Below, piece by piece: positions 8,769 through 17,282 of a stretch of 64,000 nt of DNA; the first letter of the stretch is position 1; the number at the start of each line of letters is the position of its first letter. A program made the position numbers and the translations under genes. The stretch is from Alteracholeplasma palmae J233 (lineage in GTDB: Bacteria; Bacillota_I; Bacilli_A; Acholeplasmatales; Acholeplasmataceae), in the NCBI RefSeq assembly GCF_000968055.1, contig NC_022538.1, forward strand, positions 186,001 to 250,000, read 5' to 3'. The notes under the pieces were generated by a model, which ran no database searches, was not told where the DNA came from, and worked only from the letters and a program-made list of their open reading frames with translations.

Positions 8769-9249
8769 TATTATTGATGAATCGATTGTCGATGGTCCTG
8801 GGATTAGATTTGTTATTTTCACACAAGGATGTTTAAAACGTTGTTTTATGTGTCATAATGAAAAGACTCAGCCACTTGATAAAGGATCAGTCTATGAGTT
8901 AGATGATATTGTCGCAAGATGGAGAAAAAATCCTTTACTTAAGGGAATTACCTTAAGTGGAGGAGAACCTTTTTTACAACCTAAGGCTTGTTTATACTTA
9001 GCTAAAAAAGCCTTAGAAGATAACTTAGATATCTTCATATATAGTGGTTATTATTATGAAGAGTTAAGACAAGTAGATAACCCATACGTTCAAGAATTGT
9101 TGGATATATCAACTTATTTGGTGGATGGACCGTTTGAACATAAAATTAAGAATTTGAACTTACTATTTAGAGGAAGTGCAAATCAAAGAATTATATGTTT
9201 ACAAGAAACTAAAAAAGAAAATAAGTTAGTTTTATATAATGAAAACTAA
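8731..9249 (+). CDS. nrdG: Anaerobic ribonucleotide reductase activating protein
   Basis: A 172-residue radical-SAM activase that puts the glycyl radical on NrdD. The iron-sulfur cluster motif is CLKRCFMC (CxxxCxxC) with CHNEKTQPL after it, and the SAM-binding stretch is GITLSGGEPFLQP. Start chosen is GTG at 8731, inside the end of nrdD; no ATG lies before the conserved IRLADIIDESIVDGPGIR segment. The overlap implies coupled translation with its partner enzyme. Confidence 0.92.
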   Translation: MLNTLDQKIRLADIIDESIVDGPGIRFVIFTQGCLKRCFMCHNEKTQPLDKGSVYELDDIVARWRKNPLLKGITLSGGEPFLQPKACLYLAKKALEDNLDIFIYSGYYYEELRQVDNPYVQELLDISTYLVDGPFEHKIKNLNLLFRGSANQRIICLQETKKENKLVLYNEN

Positions 9250-9260
9250 AAGGAGTAAAG

Positions 9261-9629
9261 ATGATTATTGTATATGATAGTTTAACAGGACAATCTAAAA
9301 GATTTGCTAGTCATTTAGGCTTTCAATCAATAAGCATTAAAGACTACAAAGAGTCTAATGATATGGTATTCTTACTTACAAGGAGTATAAACTTTGGAGA
9401 TATTCCTAAAACAACAGTAGAATTTTTAGATAAATATTCAAATAAAGTGATAGGTGTTGCAGTCTCAGGAAATAGAAACTGGGGCGAAAACTATGGTAAA
9501 GCTGGAGAAAAAATAGAAGCAAACTATCATTTGCCACTGGTTTTAAAATACGAAGGATCTGGATTCTTAGAAGACAGACAGTATGTTAAAGATTGGATTT
9601 ATAATTATTTAACCCAAAAGGAGATGTGA
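9261..9629 (+). CDS. nrdI: NrdI flavodoxin-like protein
   Basis: A 122-residue FMN protein that supplies oxidant for assembling the dimanganese-tyrosyl radical cofactor of NrdF. The phosphate-binding loop YDSLTGQSKRFA lies at about 5-16, and the flavin-side loop VSGNRNWGENYGKAG at about 74-88. It has the normal family length. It has AAGGAG ahead of the ATG, and it is followed by nrdE after 3 nt. Confidence 0.93.
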   Translation: MIIVYDSLTGQSKRFASHLGFQSISIKDYKESNDMVFLLTRSINFGDIPKTTVEFLDKYSNKVIGVAVSGNRNWGENYGKAGEKIEANYHLPLVLKYEGSGFLEDRQYVKDWIYNYLTQKEM

Positions 9630-9632
9630 CAA

Positions 9633-11738
9633 ATGGAACAAAGAAAAGATATTATCCCAGAATGGATAGTTTTAAATAGCCAGGTAGTTGATGAAACTGG
9701 TGCGATTAAAAGCTTAGATAAAGATAAGGAAGCAGCTAGATCATATTTTTTAAATGAAGTGAATAAAAAGACTCAGTTCTTTCATTCATTAGAAGAAAAA
9801 TTAGATTATTTAGTCGCTCAAAACTATTATGAAGCAGAGTTTTTAAGTAGATATACAATGGATCAAATCAGAGAAATATATGACATTGCTTATCGTAAGA
9901 AATTTAGATTCCCAACATACATGGGAGCATTTAAGTTCTATAATGATTATGCTTTAAAATCAAGAGATGGTAAAGTCTTTTTAGAAAGATATGAAGATAG
10001 ACTATCTATTAATGCTTTATATCATGCAAATGGTGATTTTGAGATGGCTAAAAGAATTATTACTTCTTTAATTAATCAAGATTTTACACCAGCAACACCT
10101 ACATTACTTAATACAGGTAAAAAATTTAGAGGAGAATTTGTTTCATGTTTCTTATTAGAAGGTGGAGACTCTCTAAATGATATTTCAAGAATTTCTGAAT
10201 TTTCAATGCAACTTTCAAAAATTGGAGGAGGCGTTTCTATTAACCTGACTAACTTAAGAGCAAAAGGAGAATCTATTAAAGGTATTCCAAACGTTTCAAA
10301 AGGGGTTGTTGGGGTTGCTAAATTATTAGATAATAACTTTAGATACGCTGATCAAATGGGACAAAGAACAGGTGCTGGAGCAGTTTACTTAAACGTCTTC
10401 CACGCTGATATTGAAGATTTTTTAAATACTAAGAAGCTAAACGCAGATGATGATATTAGAATTAAGACTTTATCTATGGGAGTTGTTGTTCCTGACAAGA
10501 TGATTGAATTAGCACGTGAAGATAAAGATATGTATTTATTCTATCCACATACTGTATTTTTAGAATATGGTAAGAACTTTGCGGATGTTTCAATTGAAAT
10601 GGATAAATGGTATGATATCTTAGTTGATAATCCAAAGGTTAGAAAACGTAAGATTAATCCTAGAAAGTTACTTGATATGATTGCCCAACTTCAAGGTGAA
10701 AGTGGTTATCCATATATTATGTTCTCTGATAATGTTAACAAAGAGAATATGTTAGATTTACCAGTTAAATTCTCAAATCTATGTACTGAAATATTACAAC
10801 CTACAATTACATCTTCTTATGCTGATTATAATGAACATGAAAAAGATCAATTAGGAATGGATGTTTCTTGTAATCTAGCTTCAGGTCATATGGGAAATAT
10901 GATTAAAAATAATACAATTAAAGAAACAGTTTTTGCCGCAATGGATGTGATGAACTCAGTTTCTAATAATACAGATATCAAATATGTGCCAGCGGTTGCT
11001 AAAGCTAATAAATTAAATAGAAGTGTTGGTTTTGGTATTATGGGACATCATGGATATATTGCAGAAAACTATATTTTATTTGGAAGCGATGAAGATATTG
11101 ATTTAATCGATGTATTCTTTAATGCAGTGAATTATTATAGTTTAGTACATTCAAATGAAATGGCTAAAAAAACAAAACAAAAGTTTTATAGATTTGAAAA
11201 ATCTAAATATGCTGATGGTACTTACTTTGATAAACGTGGTGAAGTTTTACCTAAAACAGATAAAGTAAAAGAATTATTTAAAGATATTTATCTTCCTACA
11301 GAAAAAGACTGGGCTGACTTAAAAGAAAGTGTTATGGAATATGGTTTATATAACTCTCACCGTTTAGCAGTAGCTCCAAATGGATCGATAGGCTATGTAA
11401 TGAGTGCTACACCATCCTTAACACCAGTCAAACAATTAGTTGAAGAAAGAACATACGGAAACTCTAAAACTTATTATCCTATGCCAGCTTTAGATACAGC
11501 AGATTTTATGTATGAAACAGCCTACAAAATTGATAAATATAGATTAATAGATGTTATCGCAACAGCTCAAAAACACGTTGATCAAGGTATTTCATTTGAA
11601 TTAGGGATTACTTCAGATATCACAACAAGAGAGCTTCAAAAATACTATTTATATGCTCATTATCAAGGAATTAAAACACTGTATTACACAAGAACGCAAA
11701 AATTAAAAGTAGAAGAATGCGAAGCATGCGCAGTATAG
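9633..11738 (+). CDS. nrdE: Class Ib ribonucleoside-diphosphate reductase, alpha subunit
   Basis: A 701-residue catalytic subunit reducing NDPs to dNDPs under aerobic conditions. It lacks an N-terminal ATP-cone, as is normal for NrdE. Active-site elements include TPTLLNTGK, VSCFLLEGGDSL, the NLCTEILQP and DVSCNLAS cysteine region, and RLAVAPNGSIGYVM. The C-terminal redox tail EECEACAV carries the CxxC pair that is re-reduced by the NrdH-like redoxin encoded two genes downstream. It is the longest of the four class Ib genes that follow nrdG. Confidence 0.96.
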   Translation: MEQRKDIIPEWIVLNSQVVDETGAIKSLDKDKEAARSYFLNEVNKKTQFFHSLEEKLDYLVAQNYYEAEFLSRYTMDQIREIYDIAYRKKFRFPTYMGAFKFYNDYALKSRDGKVFLERYEDRLSINALYHANGDFEMAKRIITSLINQDFTPATPTLLNTGKKFRGEFVSCFLLEGGDSLNDISRISEFSMQLSKIGGGVSINLTNLRAKGESIKGIPNVSKGVVGVAKLLDNNFRYADQMGQRTGAGAVYLNVFHADIEDFLNTKKLNADDDIRIKTLSMGVVVPDKMIELAREDKDMYLFYPHTVFLEYGKNFADVSIEMDKWYDILVDNPKVRKRKINPRKLLDMIAQLQGESGYPYIMFSDNVNKENMLDLPVKFSNLCTEILQPTITSSYADYNEHEKDQLGMDVSCNLASGHMGNMIKNNTIKETVFAAMDVMNSVSNNTDIKYVPAVAKANKLNRSVGFGIMGHHGYIAENYILFGSDEDIDLIDVFFNAVNYYSLVHSNEMAKKTKQKFYRFEKSKYADGTYFDKRGEVLPKTDKVKELFKDIYLPTEKDWADLKESVMEYGLYNSHRLAVAPNGSIGYVMSATPSLTPVKQLVEERTYGNSKTYYPMPALDTADFMYETAYKIDKYRLIDVIATAQKHVDQGISFELGITSDITTRELQKYYLYAHYQGIKTLYYTRTQKLKVEECEACAV

Positions 11739-11748
11739 GAGAACAATA

Positions 11749-12807
11749 ATGGCAGTTAAAAATGAATTAAAAGCTTTAAAGTATCAAGGGGCAAACTGGA
11801 ATCAACCAGATGATGAATATACTCAGTTTTTCTATGAACAAAACTTAAGCCAATTTTGGCGTCCAGAAGATATCAGTATGCAATCAGATTTAAATGTATG
11901 GAATGTTTTACCAAATGAAGTAAAACTTGCTTACGCTAGAAATTTATTAGTATTAACGTTTTTAGATACATACCAAGGTGATATTGGGATGCCTGTTGTA
12001 TCAAGAGCAATCGATGAAGAATTTCATCAAAGAAAAGCAGTTTTAAACTTTATGGCCGCTATGGAAAATGCAGTACATGCTAAAAGCTATTCTAATATTT
12101 TTATGACATATATGCAAACAGGTGAAATTGATGAACTCTTTAAATGGGGAGAAAATCAAAAAAATCTTCAAAACATCATGGAAAAAATAGTTGGTGCCTA
12201 TAAAGAATTAGATAAAGAAAACTATATTAAAAAATATGATACTAAAAAATATAATGCAAAAAGATTTAACGAAGTTGCATGGAAAGCTATGGCAGCTAGT
12301 GTCTTTTTAGAAACTTGGTTATTCTATAGTGGTTTTTACTATCCATTATTCTTTTATGGACAAGGAAAATTAATGCAAGCAGGAGAAATCATTAACTTAA
12401 TTATTAGAGATGAAAGTATTCATGGTGTATATGTAGGAAGATTAGCTCAAGAGTTATATGAAACATTTGATAATAATAAACAAGAAGAGTTATCACAATG
12501 GTTACATGAACTTCTAGATAGTTTATATAAAGAACAATCTGAACTTGTTCATGAAGTTTATGGTGAAGTTGATTTAGCACATGATGTAAATATATTTGTT
12601 AGATATAATGCTAATAAGGCTTTAATGAATTTAGGCTTTGATCCGTATTTCCCACAAGAAGAAGTCAATCCTGTTGTTTTAAACGGTTTAAACACTGAAA
12701 CTAAGACAATGGATAACTTCTCAATGAAAGGCAATGGGTATCAAAAAATGAAGTCTGAAGCCTTAAAAGATACAGACTTTATATTTGAAAGACCTAAAAT
12801 TAAATAG
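11749..12807 (+). CDS. nrdF: Class Ib ribonucleoside-diphosphate reductase, beta (radical) subunit
   Basis: A 352-residue helical ferritin-like protein that carries the metal-tyrosyl radical and passes it to NrdE. Metal ligands are visible in LDTYQGDIG, DEEFHQRKAV, NAVHAKSYSNIF and IIRDESIHGVYVG. Length is normal. It begins 10 nt after nrdE with an AGGAG site, and nrdH follows 9 nt after it. With nrdI present, a manganese cofactor is likely by family knowledge. Confidence 0.96.
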   Translation: MAVKNELKALKYQGANWNQPDDEYTQFFYEQNLSQFWRPEDISMQSDLNVWNVLPNEVKLAYARNLLVLTFLDTYQGDIGMPVVSRAIDEEFHQRKAVLNFMAAMENAVHAKSYSNIFMTYMQTGEIDELFKWGENQKNLQNIMEKIVGAYKELDKENYIKKYDTKKYNAKRFNEVAWKAMAASVFLETWLFYSGFYYPLFFYGQGKLMQAGEIINLIIRDESIHGVYVGRLAQELYETFDNNKQEELSQWLHELLDSLYKEQSELVHEVYGEVDLAHDVNIFVRYNANKALMNLGFDPYFPQEEVNPVVLNGLNTETKTMDNFSMKGNGYQKMKSEALKDTDFIFERPKIK

Positions 12808-12816
12808 GAGGATTTT

Positions 12817-13077
12817 ATGTCAGTTATAATGATAACTAAGGATAATTGTCCACAATGTAATAAATTAAAAATGTTTTTAAAGTTAGCTTTAAATAATAAG
12901 TATGAAAAAGATATCTTAATAGTTAACAGAGAAACAAATACGAAGGAATATGAAGAATTAACGAGTAAATACCAAGTCTTAACATTACCTGCTATGATTG
13001 CAGGTGATGAAGTCTTAACTAAGACTGAACCATCTAACGTTGTTAATTTTTTAGAAAAGCACATAGGTAAAAAGTAA
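12817..13077 (+). CDS. nrdH: NrdH-like redoxin
   Basis: An 86-residue thioredoxin/glutaredoxin-fold protein. The active site is NCPQCNKLK (CPQC, about residues 10-13), with the cis-proline in LTLPAMI. Its place at the end of the nrd operon and the CxxC tail of NrdE indicate that it is the electron donor for the class Ib enzyme. CPQC differs from the CVQC/CxQC of classical NrdH only slightly. The ribosome-binding site AGGAGG precedes the ATG. Confidence 0.85.
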   Translation: MSVIMITKDNCPQCNKLKMFLKLALNNKYEKDILIVNRETNTKEYEELTSKYQVLTLPAMIAGDEVLTKTEPSNVVNFLEKHIGKK

Positions 13078-13085
13078 ATAAGTAG

Positions 13086-13115
13086 CCCCACTTTAAAAAA
13101 GTGGGGTATTTTTTA
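13086..13115 (+). terminator. Rho-independent terminator of the nrd operon
   Basis: A perfect stem CCCCACTTT (13086-13094) pairs with AAAGTGGGG (13098-13106) around an AAA loop and is followed by TATTTTTTAT. It lies 9 nt after nrdH and is the strongest terminator in the first 15 kb. Confidence 0.92.
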
Positions 13116-13155
13116 TGGATTAAGATGCTTACAATGTTCTTTTTATGATAAAAAA

Positions 13156-13205
13156 AGAACTTCAATTAAGAAGTTCTCTCTTTTAGCAATTTAAATTGCT
13201 TTTTT
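13156..13205 (+). terminator. Two consecutive hairpins, terminator-like
   Basis: AGAACTTC (13156-13163) pairs perfectly with GAAGTTCT (13170-13177), followed by CTCTTTT. Then the palindrome AGCAATTTAAATTGCT (13185-13200) runs into a T-stretch to 13205. No gene of its own lies between the nrd terminator and these hairpins. They may belong to the boundary of the inserted element. The remaining bases 13206-13314 show no further feature. Confidence 0.5.
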
Positions 13206-13314
13206 AGAAAAATTAAGTAAAACTAAAATCATCATGTTTCCATGTACTTAAACATAGAAATGGCGAGCAGTTAGATATTAAATCCAAACTACTTAAAGCC
13301 CTAAGGACTCTCTT

Positions 13315-14646
13315 TTAATTACTTGCTTTAACTGATGAAATAACTGTCTTTATATAGTCGTTTTCTTTATAAACTACCATTATCACGGTGTAACCAGGAC
13401 AACTTCGTTTATCTCATCGCTTTTCATACCCTCTCATATTTTACCAAACATGAATTCTGAATAGGTTATTTCAATAAACAGATGCTTAATGCTTTCGCTT
13501 TTTATTTTGCTTTCTACAGTAAGGAGTTTGTTTTGAAGTTTGGGTAAATTGCTTTGTAGAGCTTAGAAAAAGCACCTTGTTTGATTAGCTTTTAACATTT
13601 TAATTACAGTGTTATCTTTTAAACCCTTGTTATAGGCTTCCACAACAGTATTTAAAATAGGTTTTAAGGCATTTCTATTTTGAATCTAACATCAACTAAC
13701 AACTAAGTCTTCTATAAATGATTTTTTAATAGGTTTCTGTACGCACTTATTGGTTCTTTTAGAATTGTTACAATAATAATAGAAATATATGTCTTTAGTT
13801 TTACTTGTTTTAGAAGTCCCACCCATATTTCTACGACATTTAACACAAACAAATTTATCACTTAGATTATATTTAGTTTTTGTGTTTGAATGCTTTTTTA
13901 AATTTTAAACATATTTTTTTTATAATAGGCGATAATATTTGATAATCTACGCCATCAACAGTTTTAATTACTAGATATGATTTATTTTTTAAAATATGAT
14001 AAATTTGACTAACTTTAAAACGTGTCTTGTCTTTATTTAGGATATGATCTGAATTAAGGCTATCAGTTATTTCTTTTGCTTTTCTACCACCTAAATATTC
14101 ATCATATATCCTTTTAACCACATTCGCTTCTAATTCATTTATAGCGTATTTTTTATCTACCAAGTCATAACCATAGGTTATTCTTCCTCCAATAGACTGT
14201 CCTTGCTTTATAAGTCTTTTCTGGGCATCTTTAACAACCATAGACAAACGCCGTGAAAAGTTAGCATTTTGCCAACGCTTAAATGCTTTCATCAAAGTTC
14301 TATTTGATTCATCCTCTGGAATTTGCTCAGTTGCTGAAATTAACTTAACTCTATTTTGCAATAAAGAGAATTTATAGTTTATGCCATCACGTACATTTCT
14401 TGAAAAACAATTAAACATATAAAAAAATAACGATATAGAAAATACCTAACGCGCTATCTGCTATCATTTTTTGAAATGCAGTTTTTAATCTTTAGTAGTA
14501 GTAGTGGTATAATCTGAATAGATATCCATGACTACCATATTATTATTTTTAACGTACTTTTCGTATCATTCGATTTGAGTTTCAATCTTTCTTTAATTTT
14601 GACCAGCACTCGAATATCTAGCATATATGACTGCTTTAAGTGCCAT
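13315..14646 (-). pseudogene. Decayed large serine recombinase
   Basis: Read on the minus strand from ATG at 14646. The start encodes MALKAVIYARYSSAGQN (resolvase domain with the catalytic RYS serine), then meets a stop, and further stops and frameshifts follow. The pieces FQKMIADSALGIF and FSRNVRDGINYKF continue the catalytic domain. An intact stretch at 13873-14418 covers the recombinase domain (GRITYGYDLVDKKY, EITDSLNSDHI, VSQIYHILKNKSYL). A zinc-ribbon remnant with CVKCRRNMGG and a later Cys lies at about 13700-13860, and a last piece VVYKENDYIKTVISSVKASN ends at 13315. The intact gene would be a site-specific integrase of about 500 residues from a mobile element. It is clearly non-functional. 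Confidence 0.88.
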
Positions 14647-14672
14647 TTTTAGTCCCCTTGTATTAATTTTGT

Positions 14673-14711
14673 TACAATTTAATTGTATTAGTTTCTATTT
14701 TATGGTATTAT
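14673..14711 (+). promoter_or_regulatory. Promoter with overlapping palindrome before the small gene at 14747
   Basis: A -35 TTGTAT (14683-14688) and -10 TATTAT (14706-14711) are 17 bp apart. The perfect palindrome TACAATT-T-AATTGTA (14673-14687) overlaps the -35 box and could be an operator. It lies between the divergent serine-recombinase remnant and the small gene. Confidence 0.5.
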
Positions 14712-14746
14712 TCATTTATATTAACATAAACTAAGGTGGTATAAAA

Positions 14747-14914
14747 ATGTCAAACAAAGATATTACTAAAGAAGAAATGCTAGAATTAGTAAAGGATTTG
14801 GGACCGTCCGGTACAAGTAGTGAGTGTTTTTTTATTTTTAATGAGAACAGAAAAACTGTGTATAACCCAAATGTTGAGGGAAACGGAAAAATTGTTTACA
14901 GTAATAAACTATAA
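14747..14914 (+). CDS. Small hypothetical protein, 55 residues
   Basis: The ATG at 14747 has a good ribosome-binding site AAGGTGG 7-8 nt upstream, a promoter, and a terminator right after its TAA, so this is a complete single-gene transcription unit. The product MSNKDITKEEMLELVKDLGP... is acidic in its first third, then has a G/S-rich turn and an aromatic stretch (ECFFIFNENRK). It has no signal peptide or membrane helix. I do not recognise it. It sits convergent to the protease gene, in the mobile region. Confidence 0.65.
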   Translation: MSNKDITKEEMLELVKDLGPSGTSSECFFIFNENRKTVYNPNVEGNGKIVYSNKL

Positions 14915-14934
14915 AAGCCTTACGGCTTTTTTTT
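14913..14934 (+). terminator. Terminator after the 55-residue gene
   Basis: AAAGCC (14914-14919) pairs with GGCTTT (14924-14929) across a TTAC loop and continues into a T-run to 14934. It lies between convergent genes. Confidence 0.85.
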
Positions 14935-15802
14935 ATCTATTAGTATAAACAACGTTTTTGTGGTTCATTATAATTTTAGAAAAACCATTAAGCATCGTAA
15001 ATAAATGATGTATAGATAAGACTAAGTCTTGTAGCATATCATCACTTTCAAGTGGTGTAATTTTTAAACCCAAATTTTTGCAATAATTCACACTCAAATG
15101 CTTTGAGTGTGATTTTTTATTTGTATTAAGTGCAGAAACTATTTTATTTATAAATATTGTCTTTTCTTTGTTTTGTGGCATGTCAGAAAACATATAATTT
15201 TTTAACCATTCTTTCACTAATTCTCCAGATAATTCTATTGCATCGTTCACTATATGTATGAAAGCGGCAGGGTATTTATTAAGTTGTTCTCTCCAAAAAG
15301 TTATAGTGTTAGGATCTTCCTTGAGTTCTTTTTTTGCCAGTTCAAATTCTTTTTTAATATTAAAGGCAGGGACACCGTTGAACTGTGGATCAACAGGACC
15401 AAGCGAAGAATGCTTAGCCATGATAATTTCTTTCGATGCACATGCGAGCATAGTTCCTGCAGACATAGCCATGTGAGGTACAATTACACGTATATCGTTA
15501 TTAAACTTGCTATGTAAGTACTCTACAATTGACTCTGTTGCATTCGGATCTCCACCTGGTGTATGCAGCATAATATCTAATCCTTTACTACAGTCAAGAC
15601 CGTGAACTGCAGTAGTTATACCGATCATGTCATTATCTACAATTGATGTATTATTTGATTGAAGTGATAAGAAACCAGAAAAATAAACTATTAAATTTCT
15701 TCCTGTAGTATCGTGATACTTAGTTAGATATTCTTTGATTTTGATTGCTGGATCTGTACCGACCATTATTGTTTGATTTGCTAATTCTGACCAATTTGGC
15801 AT
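14933..15802 (-). CDS. ClpP-fold serine protease of the SppA-like / serine dehydrogenase proteinase (SDH_sah) family
   Basis: A 289-residue protein with no signal peptide. Family features: LIVYFSGFL, oxyanion loop LHTPGGDP (about 80-86), VPHMAMSAGTMLACA with the nucleophile serine at about 114, and AKHSSLGPVDPQ with the likely base His131. The C-terminal half is helical. It probably digests small or misfolded peptides in the cytoplasm, or at the membrane as in related proteins. It follows the self-cleaving repressor gene after 33 nt on the same strand, so the two probably form one transcript controlled by DNA damage or by the repressor. The context is an old mobile element. Length is close to the family norm. 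Confidence 0.82.
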   Translation of the reverse strand: MPNWSELANQTIMVGTDPAIKIKEYLTKYHDTTGRNLIVYFSGFLSLQSNNTSIVDNDMIGITTAVHGLDCSKGLDIMLHTPGGDPNATESIVEYLHSKFNNDIRVIVPHMAMSAGTMLACASKEIIMAKHSSLGPVDPQFNGVPAFNIKKEFELAKKELKEDPNTITFWREQLNKYPAAFIHIVNDAIELSGELVKEWLKNYMFSDMPQNKEKTIFINKIVSALNTNKKSHSKHLSVNYCKNLGLKITPLESDDMLQDLVLSIHHLFTMLNGFSKIIMNHKNVVYTNR

Positions 15803-15835
15803 GTTATGTTTTCTCCTATTATTATTTAGTATTGA

Positions 15836-16465
15836 TTAAAATTTCTTTCTTGATTCTACAACTTTACCTAGTATTTCAACATTCTTTTTTGAAATTTGTT
15901 CTTTCGTGTAAAACAGTGCTTCATATGATCCGTTTAACGGCTGTAAAGTTACCCCATCATCTCTTATAATTATTTTCTTACAAGTAGATTCATCTCCGTT
16001 TACTTTAACAATAGCAATATCGCCTGAGTTGACATTTTTTTGTTTATGTACGATTAAAATATCGCCATCTTCTATTTTAGGAAACATAGAATCACCTTTT
16101 GCACGAACGCCAAAGTATTCGCCTTTTTTTCTCAATGATTCAGGTAGTAATTCATATCCAATGACATCATCTGTTTGCTCGGTTGGATTGCCACAAGATA
16201 CGGATTTAAAGACAGGTGTTTCGTATGAGTCTTTGTCAAGAATAGTTGTTGATTCTTCATCATCTTTTAAAAGATCAGAAGTAGTCAAACTAAAGTAGTT
16301 GGCTAATTTTGACATTGCTTCAGCTCTAGGATATTTAACTCCATTTGTCCATGAAACAAAAGTTGTTAAAGGTATATCTAATTCACCTGCTATATCTGTT
16401 CTTTGCTTACCTGTTCTAAGTATTAGTTTATTTATATTCTTCTTGAAAATTTCTCTAGTATTCAT
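15836..16465 (-). CDS. LexA/CI-type self-cleaving repressor (XRE HTH plus S24 peptidase)
   Basis: Start chosen is ATG at 16465, 7 nt after GAGGTG; a GTG at 16474 would add three residues and fits worse. The 209-residue product has an HTH in the first about 65 residues (IAGELDIPLTTFVSWTNG) and a C-terminal S24 domain. The cleavage site is SVSCGNP (Cys-Gly), the catalytic serine is in AKGDSMFPKI and the lysine in CKKIII. Such proteins cleave themselves on RecA activation and derepress phage or element genes. Three operator-like repeats lie just upstream. It pairs with the protease gene downstream. Confidence 0.92.
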   Translation of the reverse strand: MNTREIFKKNINKLILRTGKQRTDIAGELDIPLTTFVSWTNGVKYPRAEAMSKLANYFSLTTSDLLKDDEESTTILDKDSYETPVFKSVSCGNPTEQTDDVIGYELLPESLRKKGEYFGVRAKGDSMFPKIEDGDILIVHKQKNVNSGDIAIVKVNGDESTCKKIIIRDDGVTLQPLNGSYEALFYTKEQISKKNVEILGKVVESRKKF

Positions 16466-16491
16466 AATAAACACCTCACTTTAAATATTAT

Positions 16492-16555
16492 ACACTAAAA
16501 GTACATTGAAATTTATAAAAAGATACTTTTAGTGTTTTTGATGTACCTAAAGTGT
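16492..16555. promoter_or_regulatory. Three operator-like repeats upstream of the repressor gene
   Basis: Sites related to GTACTTTTAGTGT occur at 16492-16504 (minus orientation, ACACTAAAAGTAC), 16524-16535 (TACTTTTAGTGT) and 16543-16555 (GTACCTAAAGTGT). The spacing and the position between the repressor and a divergent frame resemble a phage immunity region. The repressor probably controls itself here. Confidence 0.65.
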
Positions 16556-16726
16556 GGTAGAACACAAAGCAGTCTAAAGGAGATTAAAAAATTAAAAAAT
16601 ACACTAAAGAAACATAGAGATGCAGACTTTAAAAAATATAAAAGAACAGAAGATTTTTCAAAATATTACATAGATAAAATTATGAATATTATAGATAATA
16701 AATACTTAGAAAGCAAAGATAAATAA
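16532..16726 (+). CDS. Small uncertain ORF divergent from the repressor
   Basis: The open frame encodes up to 64 residues, basic and helical (EIKKLKNTLKKHRDADFKKYKR...). The only in-frame canonical starts (GTG 16532, TTG 16538, ATG 16541) lie inside the operator repeats. A good AAAGGAG at 16576-16582 is followed by no ATG, GTG or TTG in frame. It occupies the place where a phage early gene would be and may be the tail of a decayed one. Function unknown. Confidence 0.3.
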   Translation: MFLMYLKCGRTQSSLKEIKKLKNTLKKHRDADFKKYKRTEDFSKYYIDKIMNIIDNKYLESKDK

Positions 16727-16780
16727 GAATGAATACTAACGATAGAAAACAAATCATGACTGAATTTAAATTAAGAACAG

Positions 16781-16897
16781 AAGCTAGAGTCAGAAGGCTG
16801 CCTAATAGAAAAATATATTCATTATTACAATGATGAACGTATCACTGTAAAGCTAAAAAAAAGGACTGACTCCTATGATATGATCCCCTTAAAGTAG
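16781..16897 (+). pseudogene. Remnant of an IS3-family transposase C-terminus
   Basis: One frame reads KLESEGCLIEKYIHYYNDER followed by ITVKLKKRTD. This matches the end of IS3-family OrfB proteins (xYIxYYNxxRIxxKLxxLSPxxYR). There is no start and only about 39 codons remain. It differs from the OrfB of the neighbouring IS, whose end reads VYYNKKRHHSSLGYMTPLQF, so it comes from a different element. It abuts the extended inverted repeats around the intact IS. Confidence 0.7.
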
Positions 16898-16918
16898 ATA
16901 CACCAAATAATTAATTTT
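16881..16918. repeat. Left arm of a long imperfect inverted repeat flanking the IS (right arm 18176-18212)
   Basis: The stretch with TTAAAGTAGATACACC and AAATAATTAATT at the left matches the reverse complement of the right flank (TGTCAAGTAGACAGTGG, AAATAATTAATT). The bases outside the IS therefore form a palindrome with TGTCCCTGTCAAGTAGACA-type ends, typical of IS3-group termini. The IS appears to sit in the middle of it. Confidence 0.6.
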
Positions 16919-16991
16919 TGGATGTTATACAATTAAGTAGACACAAAAATAAGAGGATACTGATAATATTTTAATAAAGAGGTGTTTACGT

Positions 16992-17282
16992 ATGAGAGGA
17001 AGATATTCAAGAGAATTTAAATTACAAGCAGTTAAATTAGTCATTGATGAAGGCTTATTTGTAAAAGAGGTTTCAAAACAACTGGAAATAGATTACAACA
17101 ATCTATATCGTTGGATTGGTGAATATGAAAAACATGGTGAGCATGCATTTCCAGGTAGTGGGAGTAGAGATTTTATATATCAAAATCAAATAAGACAATT
17201 AGACATTGAAAATGAACAGTTAAAAGATGAATTAGAAATATTAAAAAAGTTCAAAGCCTTCCTCAAGAGAATCCCAAAATAA
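16992..17282 (+). CDS. IS3-family transposase OrfA (HTH)
   Basis: A 96-residue protein with an N-terminal helix-turn-helix (RGRYSREFKLQAVKLV...VSKQLEIDYNNLYRWIGEY) and a C-terminal leucine-zipper-like coiled coil (IRQLDIENEQLKDELEILKK). It binds the IS ends. The heptamer A_AAA_AAG at 17243-17249 is the usual site for -1 frameshifting to make the OrfAB transposase. ATG at 16992 is preceded by AAGAGG. Confidence 0.92.
   Translation: MRGRYSREFKLQAVKLVIDEGLFVKEVSKQLEIDYNNLYRWIGEYEKHGEHAFPGSGSRDFIYQNQIRQLDIENEQLKDELEILKKFKAFLKRIPK

Noticed and set aside
13873-14418. Functional 181-residue serine recombinase
   Set aside because: The catalytic N-terminal domain lies upstream with several stops and frameshifts, so the open part is only a piece of a pseudogene.
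15254-15517. Plus-strand ORFs inside the protease gene
   Set aside because: They mirror the coding frame of the protease, lack ribosome-binding sites and show no protein-like motifs.
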